From: Pseudomonadota bacterium
GTDB taxonomy: Bacteria > Pseudomonadota > Gammaproteobacteria > Xanthomonadales > Xanthomonadaceae
Direction of reading: 5' to 3'
DNA length: 64,000 bases
Assembly (NCBI GenBank): GCA_023388355.1
Contig: JAEWGI010000071.1
Coordinates: 1 to 64,000, forward strand
In this document: in pieces, positions 34,102-43,608 of the stretch
How the letters are laid out: each line of letters opens with the position of its first letter
Numbering within the stretch: position 1 is the first letter of the stretch
Notes under the pieces: model-generated
Seen by the model: the letters and a program-made list of their open reading frames with translations, nothing else
What the model was told of the DNA's origin: nothing
Databases searched by the model: none
Position numbers and translations under genes: made by a program

Positions 34102-36886
34102 GGGCCGCGCCCCCTGCAGCGGCCTGTTGGGCCGTCACCTCGCATCCCTTGAACCCGGCCGACGCCAACTCCGCCTCCCCACTCGCCCCCTGCGCCGTCG
34201 TCAGTTCCTTCTTCGCCGCCTTGAACTCGATTGTGCCCGGGGCGCCGAGTTCGATGTTGTCGCCCTCGAGCTTGAGGTAGGCGCCGGCGGCGGTCAGCAA
34301 CAGATGCTTGGTCGGTGCAGACAGTTCGATGTCGGCCTGCGTACTCGCGATCGTCACGCTGGTCTTCGCCGCTACCTTCGCAACGTTCTTGTGCGCTCGT
34401 GCGCTTACCTTGCCCTGCGCGGCGTGCAGGGCGATGCCGCGCTCCTTGTGCGGCTTGTCGGCCGGCACCTCGCCGCCGTGGGTGAACAGCACGGCGCCGT
34501 CGGCTACCAGCCATACCGTTTCGCCTTGGCTCAGCCAGTTCACGTCGCGTTCGGCGGTCAGTACGGTCTGGGTGCCGGAGATCCAAGCCTGGTCGGCCGG
34601 GGTCAGGCTGACGATGCCGGCGGGGCTGCTGCCCAGCAGGGCCGGGGCGCTCCAGCCGGGAACCTCGCCCTCGCCGCCCTCGATGCCGTTGCCCGGGGTG
34701 CTGCCCGACTGGGTGGCCTGCAGGCTGTCCTGCAGAAGCTTGAGGGACGCCTGGGCCGGCAATTCGTCCGGGTCGCCTTCCAACTGCGCCTGCTGGGCCT
34801 TCGCGGTCTCGGCCAGGGTCTGCAGCAACTGTTCGCCCTGCCCCAGCTGCTGGCTGGCGCTGGGTGCGGCCAGCTGCAGGCGGCCGGGTTCGGTGGTCAG
34901 CAGCAGGCCGGAACCTGCGCGCAGGGCGCCGCTGGCCTGGGTGGATAGCTCCGCCCCGAATCCCCGCTCCGCCCCGCGCACGTTGTCCTGTCCGCCCTTG
35001 AGGTGGCCGAGGGTGAGCGTGGTCTGCTGCTGGGTGGTGGAGGCTTGGGCGCGGCCCTGCCCCGGGGTGTCGTCCAGGCGCAGCTGCTGGTAGCCGCCGC
35101 TGCCCGACTGGCTGTCGGACAGGGCCTGGCTCTTGAGTCCGGCGTACACGGCGGCGTGGTCGTTGCCGTCGAACCAGGCCGGGGCGTTGCCCGTGGCCTT
35201 GGCCGCGCCGCTGCCGATGCGGTTGTGCGGGGCGTCTTCGTTGCCCACGCCGCTGTAGACGCTGCCAACCACCACCGGACGGTCGATGTCGCCTTCGAGG
35301 AAGGCCACCACCACTTCCTGTCCCACGCGCGGCACCAGCACGCCGCCCCAGTTGTCGCCGGCCCATGGCGTGGCCACGCGCACCCAGGTCCACGAGACCT
35401 CGCTGGCCGGGGCGTTGTCGTCGCCGCCCGGGTGGGCCTGGCCGCTGCTGGCGCTGGCGCCGCGCTGCCAGTGGAACTGGACCTTGATGCGGTGGTCGCG
35501 GTCGGTCAGCACCGGGCCGCCGTCGCCGACGACGATGGCGGTCTGGGTGCCGACCACGGTCGGCCGCGGGTGGCGGCGACGGCCGTGGCCGTCCTCGGTC
35601 TGCGGCCGGTACGGGACGTCGGCCGGAATCGCCAGGAAGCGGTTGCGGTAGAAGCCTTCGCCCAGGCCGAGGTTGGAGGCCAGGCCGGATGACGGCTCGC
35701 CGTCGAACGACGGCGACTCCAGCGCCGCCGGCGCACCGACGCCCTGCAGCGCCCGTGCCAGCAGCGGCGGCGACAGCGCCGGTCCAAGCCTGCCCTCGCT
35801 GTGTTCGAAGATCTCCGCGCCGAGGTTGTTGCGCGCCTCGTGCCAGACCCGCAGGCAGGTGAAGCGCGCCTGCTCTCCCGCGTGGTCCGGGTGCTGGGTC
35901 AGCTCGAACCGCGCACCCGCACCGAGGCCGCGCCAGCTGCCCTCGCCATCGAAGGTGCGCGCCTGCACCTGCTGCGCCTCCATCTGCTGGCGCGCCTTGC
36001 GCTCGCCGTCGGCGCCGTCGTGCCAGGCGTAGGGGCCGGCGGTGTCGTCGTCCTCCACCCCCATGCCGGACACGTCTTCGCCTTCGGCCGAAGCCGGGCG
36101 CATGCCGAGGCTGCGGTAGTCCCAGCTGGCGCGCGACAGGCGCGCGGTCTGCGCCCGGCGGGTGCCGCGCCAGACCTGGATGCTGTCCTGCGCCTCCGTG
36201 GCGTCGCTGCGGTGGTAGCGGACGCGGCCGCGGTCGGCGAAGGCGTCGCCGTGGTCGGCCAGGACCAGGGTGTGCTTGCCCAGCGCTTCGCCGGACGGAT
36301 CGCCCTCGTGCTCGAACCAGTAGCCGATGCCCTCCTCGGCCAGCAGGCGCTGCAGGAAGTCGAAGTCGCTCTCCTGGTACTGGTTGGTCAGGCTGCGCTT
36401 GGGATAGACGCCGCGATCCTTGAGCTCCCAGCGCCAGGCCGGCGCCAGCGCACCGGCTTCCGCGTAGTCGGCGAAGATGTCCTCGACGATCTCCACCACG
36501 CTCATGCCCTGGAACGCGTAGCTGTCCACGCGCTGGCGCAGCAGCGCCAGCCAGGGCTCGACCACCAGGCCGTAGCGCGCCAGCCCGCCGTTGCTGCCCA
36601 GCAGTTCGAAGGCGGTGACGTGGCCGTGGAAGGGCCGCATCGCGCCCGCGTCTTCGCGCAGTTCGAGCAGCACCGGCTGGCCGAGCAGTGCGCCCGGATC
36701 CAGGCCGGCATCGCCCGACAGCGCAGATACCGACAGGCGGAAGCCACCCTCGTCCAGCCCTTCGACGGCCGACAGGGTTTCGGCGACCAGCACATCGCGG
36801 CCCAGGGCGGTGTGGAGGACCAGCAGCCGGCCGCCCTGGAGCGGCGCGCTGCCCAACAGCGTCTGCATCTGCACAAGCGCATCCAT
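34094..36886 (-). CDS. vgrG: VgrG-2 (TssI), T6SS spike without tail extension
   Basis: This is a 930-residue VgrG with the conserved core (NQYQESDFDFLQRLLAEEGI; LVPRVGQEVVVAFLEGDID), a DUF2345 beta-helix region (VTIASTQADIELSAPTKHLL) and a short end (KGCEVTAQQAAAGGAALV) without a transthyretin-like tail. This contrasts with VgrG-1 and VgrG-3. It follows the clpV gene and a 111-aa gene on the same strand, and is probably at the end of the main structural operon, heading the VasX-like module. Confidence 0.93.
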   Translation of the reverse strand: MDALVQMQTLLGSAPLQGGRLLVLHTALGRDVLVAETLSAVEGLDEGGFRLSVSALSGDAGLDPGALLGQPVLLELREDAGAMRPFHGHVTAFELLGSNGGLARYGLVVEPWLALLRQRVDSYAFQGMSVVEIVEDIFADYAEAGALAPAWRWELKDRGVYPKRSLTNQYQESDFDFLQRLLAEEGIGYWFEHEGDPSGEALGKHTLVLADHGDAFADRGRVRYHRSDATEAQDSIQVWRGTRRAQTARLSRASWDYRSLGMRPASAEGEDVSGMGVEDDDTAGPYAWHDGADGERKARQQMEAQQVQARTFDGEGSWRGLGAGARFELTQHPDHAGEQARFTCLRVWHEARNNLGAEIFEHSEGRLGPALSPPLLARALQGVGAPAALESPSFDGEPSSGLASNLGLGEGFYRNRFLAIPADVPYRPQTEDGHGRRRHPRPTVVGTQTAIVVGDGGPVLTDRDHRIKVQFHWQRGASASSGQAHPGGDDNAPASEVSWTWVRVATPWAGDNWGGVLVPRVGQEVVVAFLEGDIDRPVVVGSVYSGVGNEDAPHNRIGSGAAKATGNAPAWFDGNDHAAVYAGLKSQALSDSQSGSGGYQQLRLDDTPGQGRAQASTTQQQTTLTLGHLKGGQDNVRGAERGFGAELSTQASGALRAGSGLLLTTEPGRLQLAAPSASQQLGQGEQLLQTLAETAKAQQAQLEGDPDELPAQASLKLLQDSLQATQSGSTPGNGIEGGEGEVPGWSAPALLGSSPAGIVSLTPADQAWISGTQTVLTAERDVNWLSQGETVWLVADGAVLFTHGGEVPADKPHKERGIALHAAQGKVSARAHKNVAKVAAKTSVTIASTQADIELSAPTKHLLLTAAGAYLKLEGDNIELGAPGTIEFKAAKKELTTAQGASGEAELASAGFKGCEVTAQQAAAGGAALV

Positions 36887-36901
36887 GGCCTGGCTCCCTG
36901 C

Positions 36902-37237
36902 CTAGCCGGCGATGCCGGTGACGCGCAGCACCGGACTGCCGCCGCACTGCAGCCGGACGCTGCGGCCCTTGACCTGCAGCGTCAGCTGCGGGCCTTCGCC
37001 GCCTTCGCCACGACCTGCGGACAGGACCCGCCAGGGATTGTCCTGGAGTTCGGCCAGCAGCCTGCCGGCGCCGTGGCGGGCGGCGGCGGTGGCATTGCCG
37101 AGCAGGTCGGCGACCAGCGCCGGCTCCAGCCGCGGCCACGTGCTGTAGTCCACGCTGCCGGGCCGGTGCTGTCCCTGCCACTGCCGGTCGATGCGGGCGA
37201 GGATCTCTTCGTGTTCGTTGCGGGTGTCAGTAGCCAT
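36902..37237 (-). CDS. Hypothetical 111-aa protein between clpV and vgrG-2
   Basis: This is a small soluble protein with no match I recognise. The first half is charged and helical (EEILARIDRQWQG; LVADLLGNATAAARHGAGRL) and the second half probably beta (PQLTLQVKGRSVRLQCGGSP). There is no signal peptide or membrane segment. It lies 30 bases after clpV and 15 bases before vgrG-2 on the same strand, so it is co-transcribed with T6SS structural genes. Possible roles are a VgrG chaperone or a small baseplate accessory, both speculative. Confidence 0.55.
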   Translation of the reverse strand: MATDTRNEHEEILARIDRQWQGQHRPGSVDYSTWPRLEPALVADLLGNATAAARHGAGRLLAELQDNPWRVLSAGRGEGGEGPQLTLQVKGRSVRLQCGGSPVLRVTGIAG

Positions 37238-37267
37238 CGGGCTCCTCCTTGAGGTTGGATTGGGGGA

Positions 37268-40057
37268 TCAGGCGATCCTGTACTTGAACGCGCCCTTCTT
37301 GTCGGCCGAGGCCTTGATGCTCTCGATCTTACCGCCCTCGGCCATCCGCGCCAGCACCGTTTCGGCGATTTCGGGAAGCGCCGTGCCGTTGAGGATGTGG
37401 TCGACGCTGCGGGCGCCGCTGTCGACCTCGGTGCAGCGCGCCAGTACGGCCTCCACCAGGTTGTCGTCCCAGCTGAAGGCGGCCTTGTGGTTGGCCTGCA
37501 CGCGGTCGCGGATGCGCCCGAGCTTGAGCTGGATGATCTGCTCCAGCACGTCGTCGGAAATCGGGTAGTACGGCACCACCTTCAGGCGGCCCAGGAACGC
37601 CGGCTTGAAGTGCTTCATCAGCATCGGGCGCAGCGCCTCGGCCAGGTCGTCGGCGGCCGGGATCTCCTCGGCGGGCTTGTTCAGGCAGGACTGCATGATC
37701 TGCGGCGAGCCGACGTTGGAGGTGAGGATGATCAGGGTGTTGCGGAAGTCGATCTCGCGCCCTTCGGCATCGTCCATCACGCCCTTGTCGAAGACCTGGA
37801 AGAACATCTCCAGCACGTCGGGATGGGCCTTCTCCACCTCGTCCAGCAGCACCACGCTGTAGGGCTGGCGGCGCACGGCTTCGGTCAGCACGCCGCCCTC
37901 GCCGTAGCCCACGTAGCCCGGGGGCGAGCCCTTCAGGCCGGAGACGCTATGCGCCTCCTGGTATTCGCTCATGTTGATGGTGACCAGCTTGCGCTCGCCG
38001 CCGTAGAGGATGTCGGCCAGGGCCAGCGCGGTCTCGGTCTTGCCCACGCCGGAGGGGCCGACGAACAGGAACACGCCACGCGGCTTGTTCGGATCCTCGA
38101 GCTTGGCGCTGGCGGTGCGCACGCGCTGGGCCACGGCCTCGAGGGCGTGGTCCTGGCCGATGACGCGCTCGGCCAGCAGCGGCTTGAGGTTGCGCACGGT
38201 GCGGATCTCGTCCTTGACCATGCGTCCGAGCGGGATGCCGGTCCAGGCCGAAACGATCTCGGCCACCACGGTGCCGTCCACCTGCAGCGGCACCATCGGG
38301 CTCTCGCCCTGCAGTTCGCGCAGTTGGGCCAGCAGGGTCTGCAGTTCTGCCTGTTCGGGGTCGGCCTTGCCCTTGGAACCCTTGGCGACCTTCGCGGCCT
38401 TGCTTGCGGCAGCCCTCTTTGCAGGCACCTTCTTCGTGTTTGCCGGTGCTGCGGCTTCGCCCTCCGCCGCGCCTGGGGTGCCCCCCGTGCCGGCAGCCGG
38501 GGCAGCGGCGCCGCGGCGGGTTTCCAGGCTGCCGCGCAGGTCCTGGATCCTGCGCGCCAGGTCGGCTTCCTTCTCCAGGCGCGCCTGATTCTCGGCCAGG
38601 CGGGCCTGGGCCTGCTCGCGCTGCTGGCGGATCTCGGCCAGGCGCTCGTCATGCACCGCGCCGGCGGCGGCTTCGCGCTCCAGCGCGGCGATCTCGGCGT
38701 CGAGGCGATCGAGGTGCTTGCGGGTGTCCTCGATGATCGCCGGGGTGGCGCTTTGCCCGAGCGCCACGCGGGCGCAGGCGGTGTCGAGCACGCCCACCGC
38801 CTTGTCCGGCAGCTGCCTGCCGCTGATGTAGCGATGCGACAGGCGCACCGCCTCGGTGATCGCCTCGTCGAGCACGCGGATGCCGAAGTGCTTCTCCATC
38901 AGCGGCACGATGCCGCGCAGCATGGCGGCGGCCAGCGTCTCGGAGGGTTCGTCCACCTTGACCACCTGGAAGCGGCGGGCGAGCGCGGCGTCCTTCTCGA
39001 AGTACTTCTTGTACTCGGCCCAGGTGGTGGCGGCGATGGTGCGCAGCTCGCCGCGCGCCAGCGCGGGCTTGAGCAGGTTGGCGGCGTCGTTCTGGCCTGC
39101 CTGCCCGCCTGCACCGATCATGGTGTGGGCTTCGTCGATGAACAGGATGATCGGATGCGGGCTCTTCTTGACCTCGTCGATCACGTTCTTGAGCCGGTTC
39201 TCGAACTCGCCCTTGACGCTGGCGCCGGCCTGCAGCAGGCCCATGTCGAGCACGTGCAGTTCCACACCCTGCAGCACGTCGGGCACGTCCTTCAGCGCGA
39301 TGCGCAACGCCAGGCCTTCGACCACGGCGGTCTTGCCGACGCCGGCTTCGCCGGTGAGGATCGGGTTGTTCTGGCGGCGGCGCATCAGGATGTCGACCAG
39401 CTGCCGGATCTCGGCATCGCGCCCGATCACCGGATCGATATGGCCATCGCGTGCGCGCTGGGTCAGGTTGGTGGTGAACTGGTCGAGCGCGGGGGTCTTC
39501 GACAGGCCGGGGGCGGGAGCCACTTCCGCGCCGTCGCCCACCTCGCCCGCCGAGGCGTCGCCGAAACGCACGCCCTGCCCCGCTTCGATCGAACCCTGGG
39601 TGAGCTTGGCGAAGTCGTGCTTGAGCTCGTCGCGCTTGATCTTCGCGAACAGCTTGGAACCCCGATAGGCCAGCTGCGACAGCGAAGGCTCGGTCAGCAG
39701 CGCCAGCAGCAGGTGGCCACCGCGGATGCGGCTGGTCTCGGAGTCCAGCGAGGCGAGCAGCCAGGCGTGTTCGAACAGCGTCGGCAGGTGCGGCGAGAAC
39801 ACCGGCGTGCGCGTGTTGCCGTTCCTGAAGCGCCCGATCTCGGTATTGAGGTCGCGCTCCAGCGCATCGGTCGCGACGCCGCTGCGCCGGGCGATGAGGG
39901 CCACGTCGCCATCGGGCTGTTCGAGCAGCGCCAGGAACAGGTGTTCCAGGTCCACCTCGTAGTTGCCGCGCGCCATGCACAGGTTGGCGGCGCGCTCGGC
40001 CGCCTGGCGGCAGGTGTCGTTGAGTTTTCCGATCAGGGTCTTGAGGTTGATACTCAT
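37268..40057 (-). CDS. tssH: TssH (ClpV), AAA+ ATPase that recycles the T6SS sheath
   Basis: This is a 929-residue Clp/Hsp100 protein. An N-terminal sheath-binding repeat domain (1-160) is followed by the first AAA module with P-loop GEAGVGKT (236-243) and Walker B ILFIDEAH, a coiled-coil middle domain, and the second AAA module with GPSGVGKT (667-674) and pore-loop-like GSPPGYVGYGEGG. Between the middle domain and the second module (about 513-567) is an unusual Ala/Lys/Gly-rich insertion absent from typical ClpV. ClpV pulls apart contracted TssB/TssC sheaths for reuse. Confidence 0.95.
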   Translation of the reverse strand: MSINLKTLIGKLNDTCRQAAERAANLCMARGNYEVDLEHLFLALLEQPDGDVALIARRSGVATDALERDLNTEIGRFRNGNTRTPVFSPHLPTLFEHAWLLASLDSETSRIRGGHLLLALLTEPSLSQLAYRGSKLFAKIKRDELKHDFAKLTQGSIEAGQGVRFGDASAGEVGDGAEVAPAPGLSKTPALDQFTTNLTQRARDGHIDPVIGRDAEIRQLVDILMRRRQNNPILTGEAGVGKTAVVEGLALRIALKDVPDVLQGVELHVLDMGLLQAGASVKGEFENRLKNVIDEVKKSPHPIILFIDEAHTMIGAGGQAGQNDAANLLKPALARGELRTIAATTWAEYKKYFEKDAALARRFQVVKVDEPSETLAAAMLRGIVPLMEKHFGIRVLDEAITEAVRLSHRYISGRQLPDKAVGVLDTACARVALGQSATPAIIEDTRKHLDRLDAEIAALEREAAAGAVHDERLAEIRQQREQAQARLAENQARLEKEADLARRIQDLRGSLETRRGAAAPAAGTGGTPGAAEGEAAAPANTKKVPAKRAAASKAAKVAKGSKGKADPEQAELQTLLAQLRELQGESPMVPLQVDGTVVAEIVSAWTGIPLGRMVKDEIRTVRNLKPLLAERVIGQDHALEAVAQRVRTASAKLEDPNKPRGVFLFVGPSGVGKTETALALADILYGGERKLVTINMSEYQEAHSVSGLKGSPPGYVGYGEGGVLTEAVRRQPYSVVLLDEVEKAHPDVLEMFFQVFDKGVMDDAEGREIDFRNTLIILTSNVGSPQIMQSCLNKPAEEIPAADDLAEALRPMLMKHFKPAFLGRLKVVPYYPISDDVLEQIIQLKLGRIRDRVQANHKAAFSWDDNLVEAVLARCTEVDSGARSVDHILNGTALPEIAETVLARMAEGGKIESIKASADKKGAFKYRIA

Positions 40058-40109
40058 GCTTGGATCAAGGCCGTCCGTTCTGGCAGGTGGGATGGAGAGA
40101 TGCGTTGGA

Positions 40110-41186
40110 TCAGTGCAGCGTGTTGATCATGTAGGTGGTGTCCGAGCGCGGGCTGGTTTCGGGCGCCGACAGCAGGTAGGTGTCCCAGCCCAGGCGTCCG
40201 CCGCGGTCGAGGTCCAGGCCCTCGACCTCTTCGGCGCGCAGGGTCAGGCGGACCTCGTACTCCAGGCTCACGCCGGTGAGCAGGGTGAGCCATTTGGCCA
40301 GCGAACGCGCGGCGCTGCCGCCGGGGAGGAAGGTGTCGAACTGCGCCTTGCGCAGGGGCCCGATCCACAGCCGCATGCGCAGGTCGCGCTGCCAGAGCCG
40401 GTCGCCTGAAAGCGCTGTCGAGCCGAGCGTGGCGTTGCCCAGGCCCAGCCGGCTGCGTGCATGCGCCGGCACCGGATACCAGGCGCCGACGAACTGCTCC
40501 ACCCGCACCCCGCTGCCGAAGTAGTCGGCCAGGATGCGCTGCAGGAAGTCGGCCGACACCGGCCGCTGGCGGATGCCTCCGGCGAAATGCGCGACGGCCT
40601 GGTCGAAGATATCGCCGTCGCCATCGATCATCCGGTCGCGCAGCGGCGTCATCCCCATCCCGGCCAGCGACAGCACCAGCGGGAGGAAGCGCTCGCGCCG
40701 GTCGAGCTCGTACTGCAGGCCGAGCTGGTGCTTCTTCCAGGCCGCGTAGTGCAGCGCGGCCACCCGGTTGAGGAAGACGTCCAGGAACGCACGCGGCGCG
40801 CGATCGCGCTCGTAGAGTTCGCGATGCGCCAGCATCTCGGTGTAATGCAGCGGCAGCACGCCGCTGCTGCCGGTGAAGCCGGCGAAGGCGGGGGTGATGC
40901 TCACCGTGCCCACGATCCCGGTCGCCACCGCGTGCTCGATCGCCGCGATCCTCTCCAGCTTCACGCCGTCGTCGGACCAGGCCTCCAGCGCCTCGATCTC
41001 GTTGGCCGGGAACGACAGCGACAGGCTGTTGCGGAACCTGACGTGCTCCAGCATCGCGCCGCCGCCCGGCGCGCGCGCAAACAGGTGCTCGAGGATCCGC
41101 ATCGCCTGGAAGAATCCGAAGCGATGCGGCTCCTGCAGCAGCTGCTGGGCTACGCCAGGATCGATTCGCCGCTTCGTGGCTTGCAT
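40110..41186 (-). CDS. tssG: TssG, T6SS baseplate wedge subunit
   Basis: This is a 358-residue protein with the TssG/ImpH pattern (PHRFGFFQAMRILEHL; VRFRNSLSLSFPANEIEAL; GSSGVLPLHYTEML). It forms the baseplate wedge with TssF, TssE and TssK. The ATG at 41186 lies 37 bases inside the end of tssF, an overlap common for this pair. A much longer open frame continues upstream antisense-like over tssF and is not used. Confidence 0.93.
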   Translation of the reverse strand: MQATKRRIDPGVAQQLLQEPHRFGFFQAMRILEHLFARAPGGGAMLEHVRFRNSLSLSFPANEIEALEAWSDDGVKLERIAAIEHAVATGIVGTVSITPAFAGFTGSSGVLPLHYTEMLAHRELYERDRAPRAFLDVFLNRVAALHYAAWKKHQLGLQYELDRRERFLPLVLSLAGMGMTPLRDRMIDGDGDIFDQAVAHFAGGIRQRPVSADFLQRILADYFGSGVRVEQFVGAWYPVPAHARSRLGLGNATLGSTALSGDRLWQRDLRMRLWIGPLRKAQFDTFLPGGSAARSLAKWLTLLTGVSLEYEVRLTLRAEEVEGLDLDRGGRLGWDTYLLSAPETSPRSDTTYMINTLH

Positions 41187-42982
41187 TCGACCAGGACCTC
41201 GCCCGTCGTCGCCGACAGGATGCTGAGTTGGGTGAAACTGTTGGCGTGCACGTACAGGCCGAAGAAGCGGTCCATGACGCCGGCGAACGGCGCGATGCCG
41301 GTACCCACGAAGCTGCTTTCGTCGAGGGTCAGTTCGACCTTCACGCCGCGCACGATGCTGGAAAAGTGCTGGCCCGAAAGCCAGGTCGTCGTCGCGCTGC
41401 TGGACAGGCCGACGATGCCGTCGATCTGCCTGCGGGTGACCGGCGACTGGTTGATGTCGTAGAGGAACAGCATCTCCTTCAGCGCCGGCAGGCCGCTCTG
41501 GGTCAGAGACAGGTTGTTCAGCGACAGGTGCGAGATCAGGCGCCACTGCGCGCCACGGCCGCGCGCGAAGCGACGCGGCGGGGTCGGCTTGCGCAGCAGG
41601 GAGATCGCCCGCGCCGGGCTGCCGCCCTCCTGCACCAGGTCGCCGCCCGGGAGCCCATAGGCAAGTTGCGACGGCAGGTCGCGGTTGGTGCAGGTCAGCT
41701 CCAGGCTGACCACGTCGGCCTGTGGCGCCACGGCGTTGAAGTCCAGGTCGACGAAGGCCAGTTCGGTCTCGTGGCCGGGACTGCGCGCGGCCACGTCTTC
41801 GTCGCGGCGCGGAATCCAGTACTGGCCCTTGTTGTCGGGGCTCTCGCCGTGCCGCAGCGAGTAGAAGGGCCGGAACTCGGTGATCTGCTCGCCCTGCGGG
41901 GTCTGCCTGATGCGGTGCACCGAGTCGACCGAATACACCTCGTAGGCGAACGCCCGGCGCGCGTCGGCCACCACCGGATAGTGGGTGCCCTGATGCGAGA
42001 CGCGGATCGGTTCGCCGTGCATGGCGAACAGGTTCACCACCGGCGTGCAGCCGGTTCGGACATGCTGTGTCCCCAGCGCTTCGAGCACGCGGCCGGCGGC
42101 CCAGTCGCCGTTGCTCCTGAGCACCAGATGCAGGGTGAACTCGTCGCCGACGCCCGCCGGCAGCGCGCCGAGGTCCAGGTCGAAGAAGCCGAACTTCTCG
42201 GGGAAGGCGAACATCTCGGTGAGCAGCCTGTAGGCCGAATGCGAACGACGCGGGAAGTCCAGCAGCGACTCCTCGTCGGCGAAGCCGGCCGGCCGCAGGG
42301 GAACCTCGGGCAGCGCCACCCAGCGCCCGCCGTTGCCCGGCTCCACCCAGGCCTGCAGCACCTGCAGGGCGAGCGTGTCGCGCAGCGCCGCGCGAAACGA
42401 AGGTTCGCCGTCCATGAACAGGCGCAGCCGGTCCATGCCCAGGCGACTGATCGAGGGGTCGTCGCCAGACAGCGCGAACGACAGCGAGATCTGGCCGCCA
42501 GCCTCGGCCGGCAGCGTCACCGCCATCGGTGGATCGGCTATCGACTGGTAGCGCGCAGCGGACACCTTGAGCGGTGCCAGGGTCACGTCGTAGGCGGTGC
42601 GGAAGCGGCACGCCACGCCGCGCACCTGGCGCGACTGCAGCACGGTTCCGCGCGGCACGTGCAGCGGCGCACTCAGCTTCGACAGCGCGGTGCCCATGTC
42701 GAAATGGGCGATGGAGCACGATGGGAACGGCCGCAGGTAATGCGGATACATCACCTCGAGCAGCGATTCGGTGAACTCCGGATAGCCGTCCTCGACCCGC
42801 TTGGACACGCGGGCGGTCAGCAGCGCGAACGATTCGATCAGGCGCTCGACATGCGGATCCTGGCTGCCGTCGCCCGACAGCAGCAGGCGCCCGGCGATCT
42901 TCGGATAGCGCTCGGCGAACTCGCGACCGTACTTGCGCAGGTACGCCAGTTCGCGTTCGTAGTAGGGAAGCAGCTCTTCCAC
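41150..42982 (-). CDS. tssF: TssF, T6SS baseplate wedge subunit
   Basis: This 610-residue protein opens MEELLPYYERELAYLRKYG and continues with PHVERLIESFALLTARV and YPHYLRPFPSCSIAHF, the standard TssF (VasA/ImpG) motifs at full length. It makes up most of the baseplate wedge and contacts VgrG and TssK. It follows tssE by two bases and overlaps tssG by 37, all in the tssB-to-vgrG-2 operon. Confidence 0.95.
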   Translation of the reverse strand: MEELLPYYERELAYLRKYGREFAERYPKIAGRLLLSGDGSQDPHVERLIESFALLTARVSKRVEDGYPEFTESLLEVMYPHYLRPFPSCSIAHFDMGTALSKLSAPLHVPRGTVLQSRQVRGVACRFRTAYDVTLAPLKVSAARYQSIADPPMAVTLPAEAGGQISLSFALSGDDPSISRLGMDRLRLFMDGEPSFRAALRDTLALQVLQAWVEPGNGGRWVALPEVPLRPAGFADEESLLDFPRRSHSAYRLLTEMFAFPEKFGFFDLDLGALPAGVGDEFTLHLVLRSNGDWAAGRVLEALGTQHVRTGCTPVVNLFAMHGEPIRVSHQGTHYPVVADARRAFAYEVYSVDSVHRIRQTPQGEQITEFRPFYSLRHGESPDNKGQYWIPRRDEDVAARSPGHETELAFVDLDFNAVAPQADVVSLELTCTNRDLPSQLAYGLPGGDLVQEGGSPARAISLLRKPTPPRRFARGRGAQWRLISHLSLNNLSLTQSGLPALKEMLFLYDINQSPVTRRQIDGIVGLSSSATTTWLSGQHFSSIVRGVKVELTLDESSFVGTGIAPFAGVMDRFFGLYVHANSFTQLSILSATTGEVLVECKPRSGESILA

Positions 42983-42984
42983 GG

Positions 42985-43476
42985 TCAGGCCACGTCCTTG
43001 ACGCGGCGCAGGTGGCTGACCGAGTAGTGCTGGGTATTGGTCTGCAGCATCGCGTCGAAGCTGATCGGCTCGCGCGCCGGCTGCAGGTTGAGAAGCGCAT
43101 GGATGGTGAAGTGCAGGGTCGAGGCGTTGCGCGAGTTGGTCTGCAGCGACACGCGCACGTTCACCAGCCGCGACTCGTGGCGGGCGACGGCACGCTCCAG
43201 CGAGCGGCAGATCGCGGCACGGTCGTAGGCATTGGCGAGGCTCTTGCCTGAAAAGTCCCCCAGGCCGTAGGTCAGCAGGGACTGCTTGCAGTTCGGAAAC
43301 GCCTCCAGGTCGTCCTCTTCGAACGCCGCGCGGCTGTTGAGCAGCCCCTCGAGGTCCCGGGCCACGGACTCCTTGTACTGCTCGAGCGGAATCGACTTCA
43401 GTACGCCCGCGGCGGCGGTCCGCCGGGAGTCATCGTCCAGCAGCTTCTCCAGCAGGTTCGGCTCGTATCCTTTCAT
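42985..43476 (-). CDS. tssE: TssE, gp25-like baseplate protein
   Basis: This is a 163-residue protein whose middle (LLTYGLGDFSGKSL; AICRSLERAVARHESRL) is the gp25/TssE lysozyme-related fold without hydrolase function. It starts sheath assembly on the baseplate. The ATG at 43476 follows GGGAAGGATGG; an open extension upstream (to 43599) is proline/arginine-rich and unconserved. It follows hcp after a gap of 132 bases that contains a strong hairpin. Confidence 0.9.
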   Translation of the reverse strand: MKGYEPNLLEKLLDDDSRRTAAAGVLKSIPLEQYKESVARDLEGLLNSRAAFEEDDLEAFPNCKQSLLTYGLGDFSGKSLANAYDRAAICRSLERAVARHESRLVNVRVSLQTNSRNASTLHFTIHALLNLQPAREPISFDAMLQTNTQHYSVSHLRRVKDVA

Positions 43477-43569
43477 GCATCCATCCTTCCCTCGACCGAA
43501 CCACCACGTTCCGGCGCTACCTCCCGTTTCAAACCCGGGCACCCTGGTGAGGCATGTGCCCGAAACAGA

Positions 43570-43599
43570 ATGCGGCGGCGCAGGATCGCGCCGCCGCAT
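43570..43599 (-). terminator. 12-bp perfect stem-loop just downstream of hcp
   Basis: ATGCGGCGGCGC (43570-43581) and its exact complement (43588-43599) enclose a 6-base loop, starting ten bases after the hcp stop. On the minus strand it is followed by TCTGTTT, a weak U-tract. It probably gives partial termination or protects the hcp message from 3' decay, so that Hcp is made in excess over tssE and later genes. Confidence 0.65.
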
Positions 43600-43608
43600 C
43601 GACCCACA

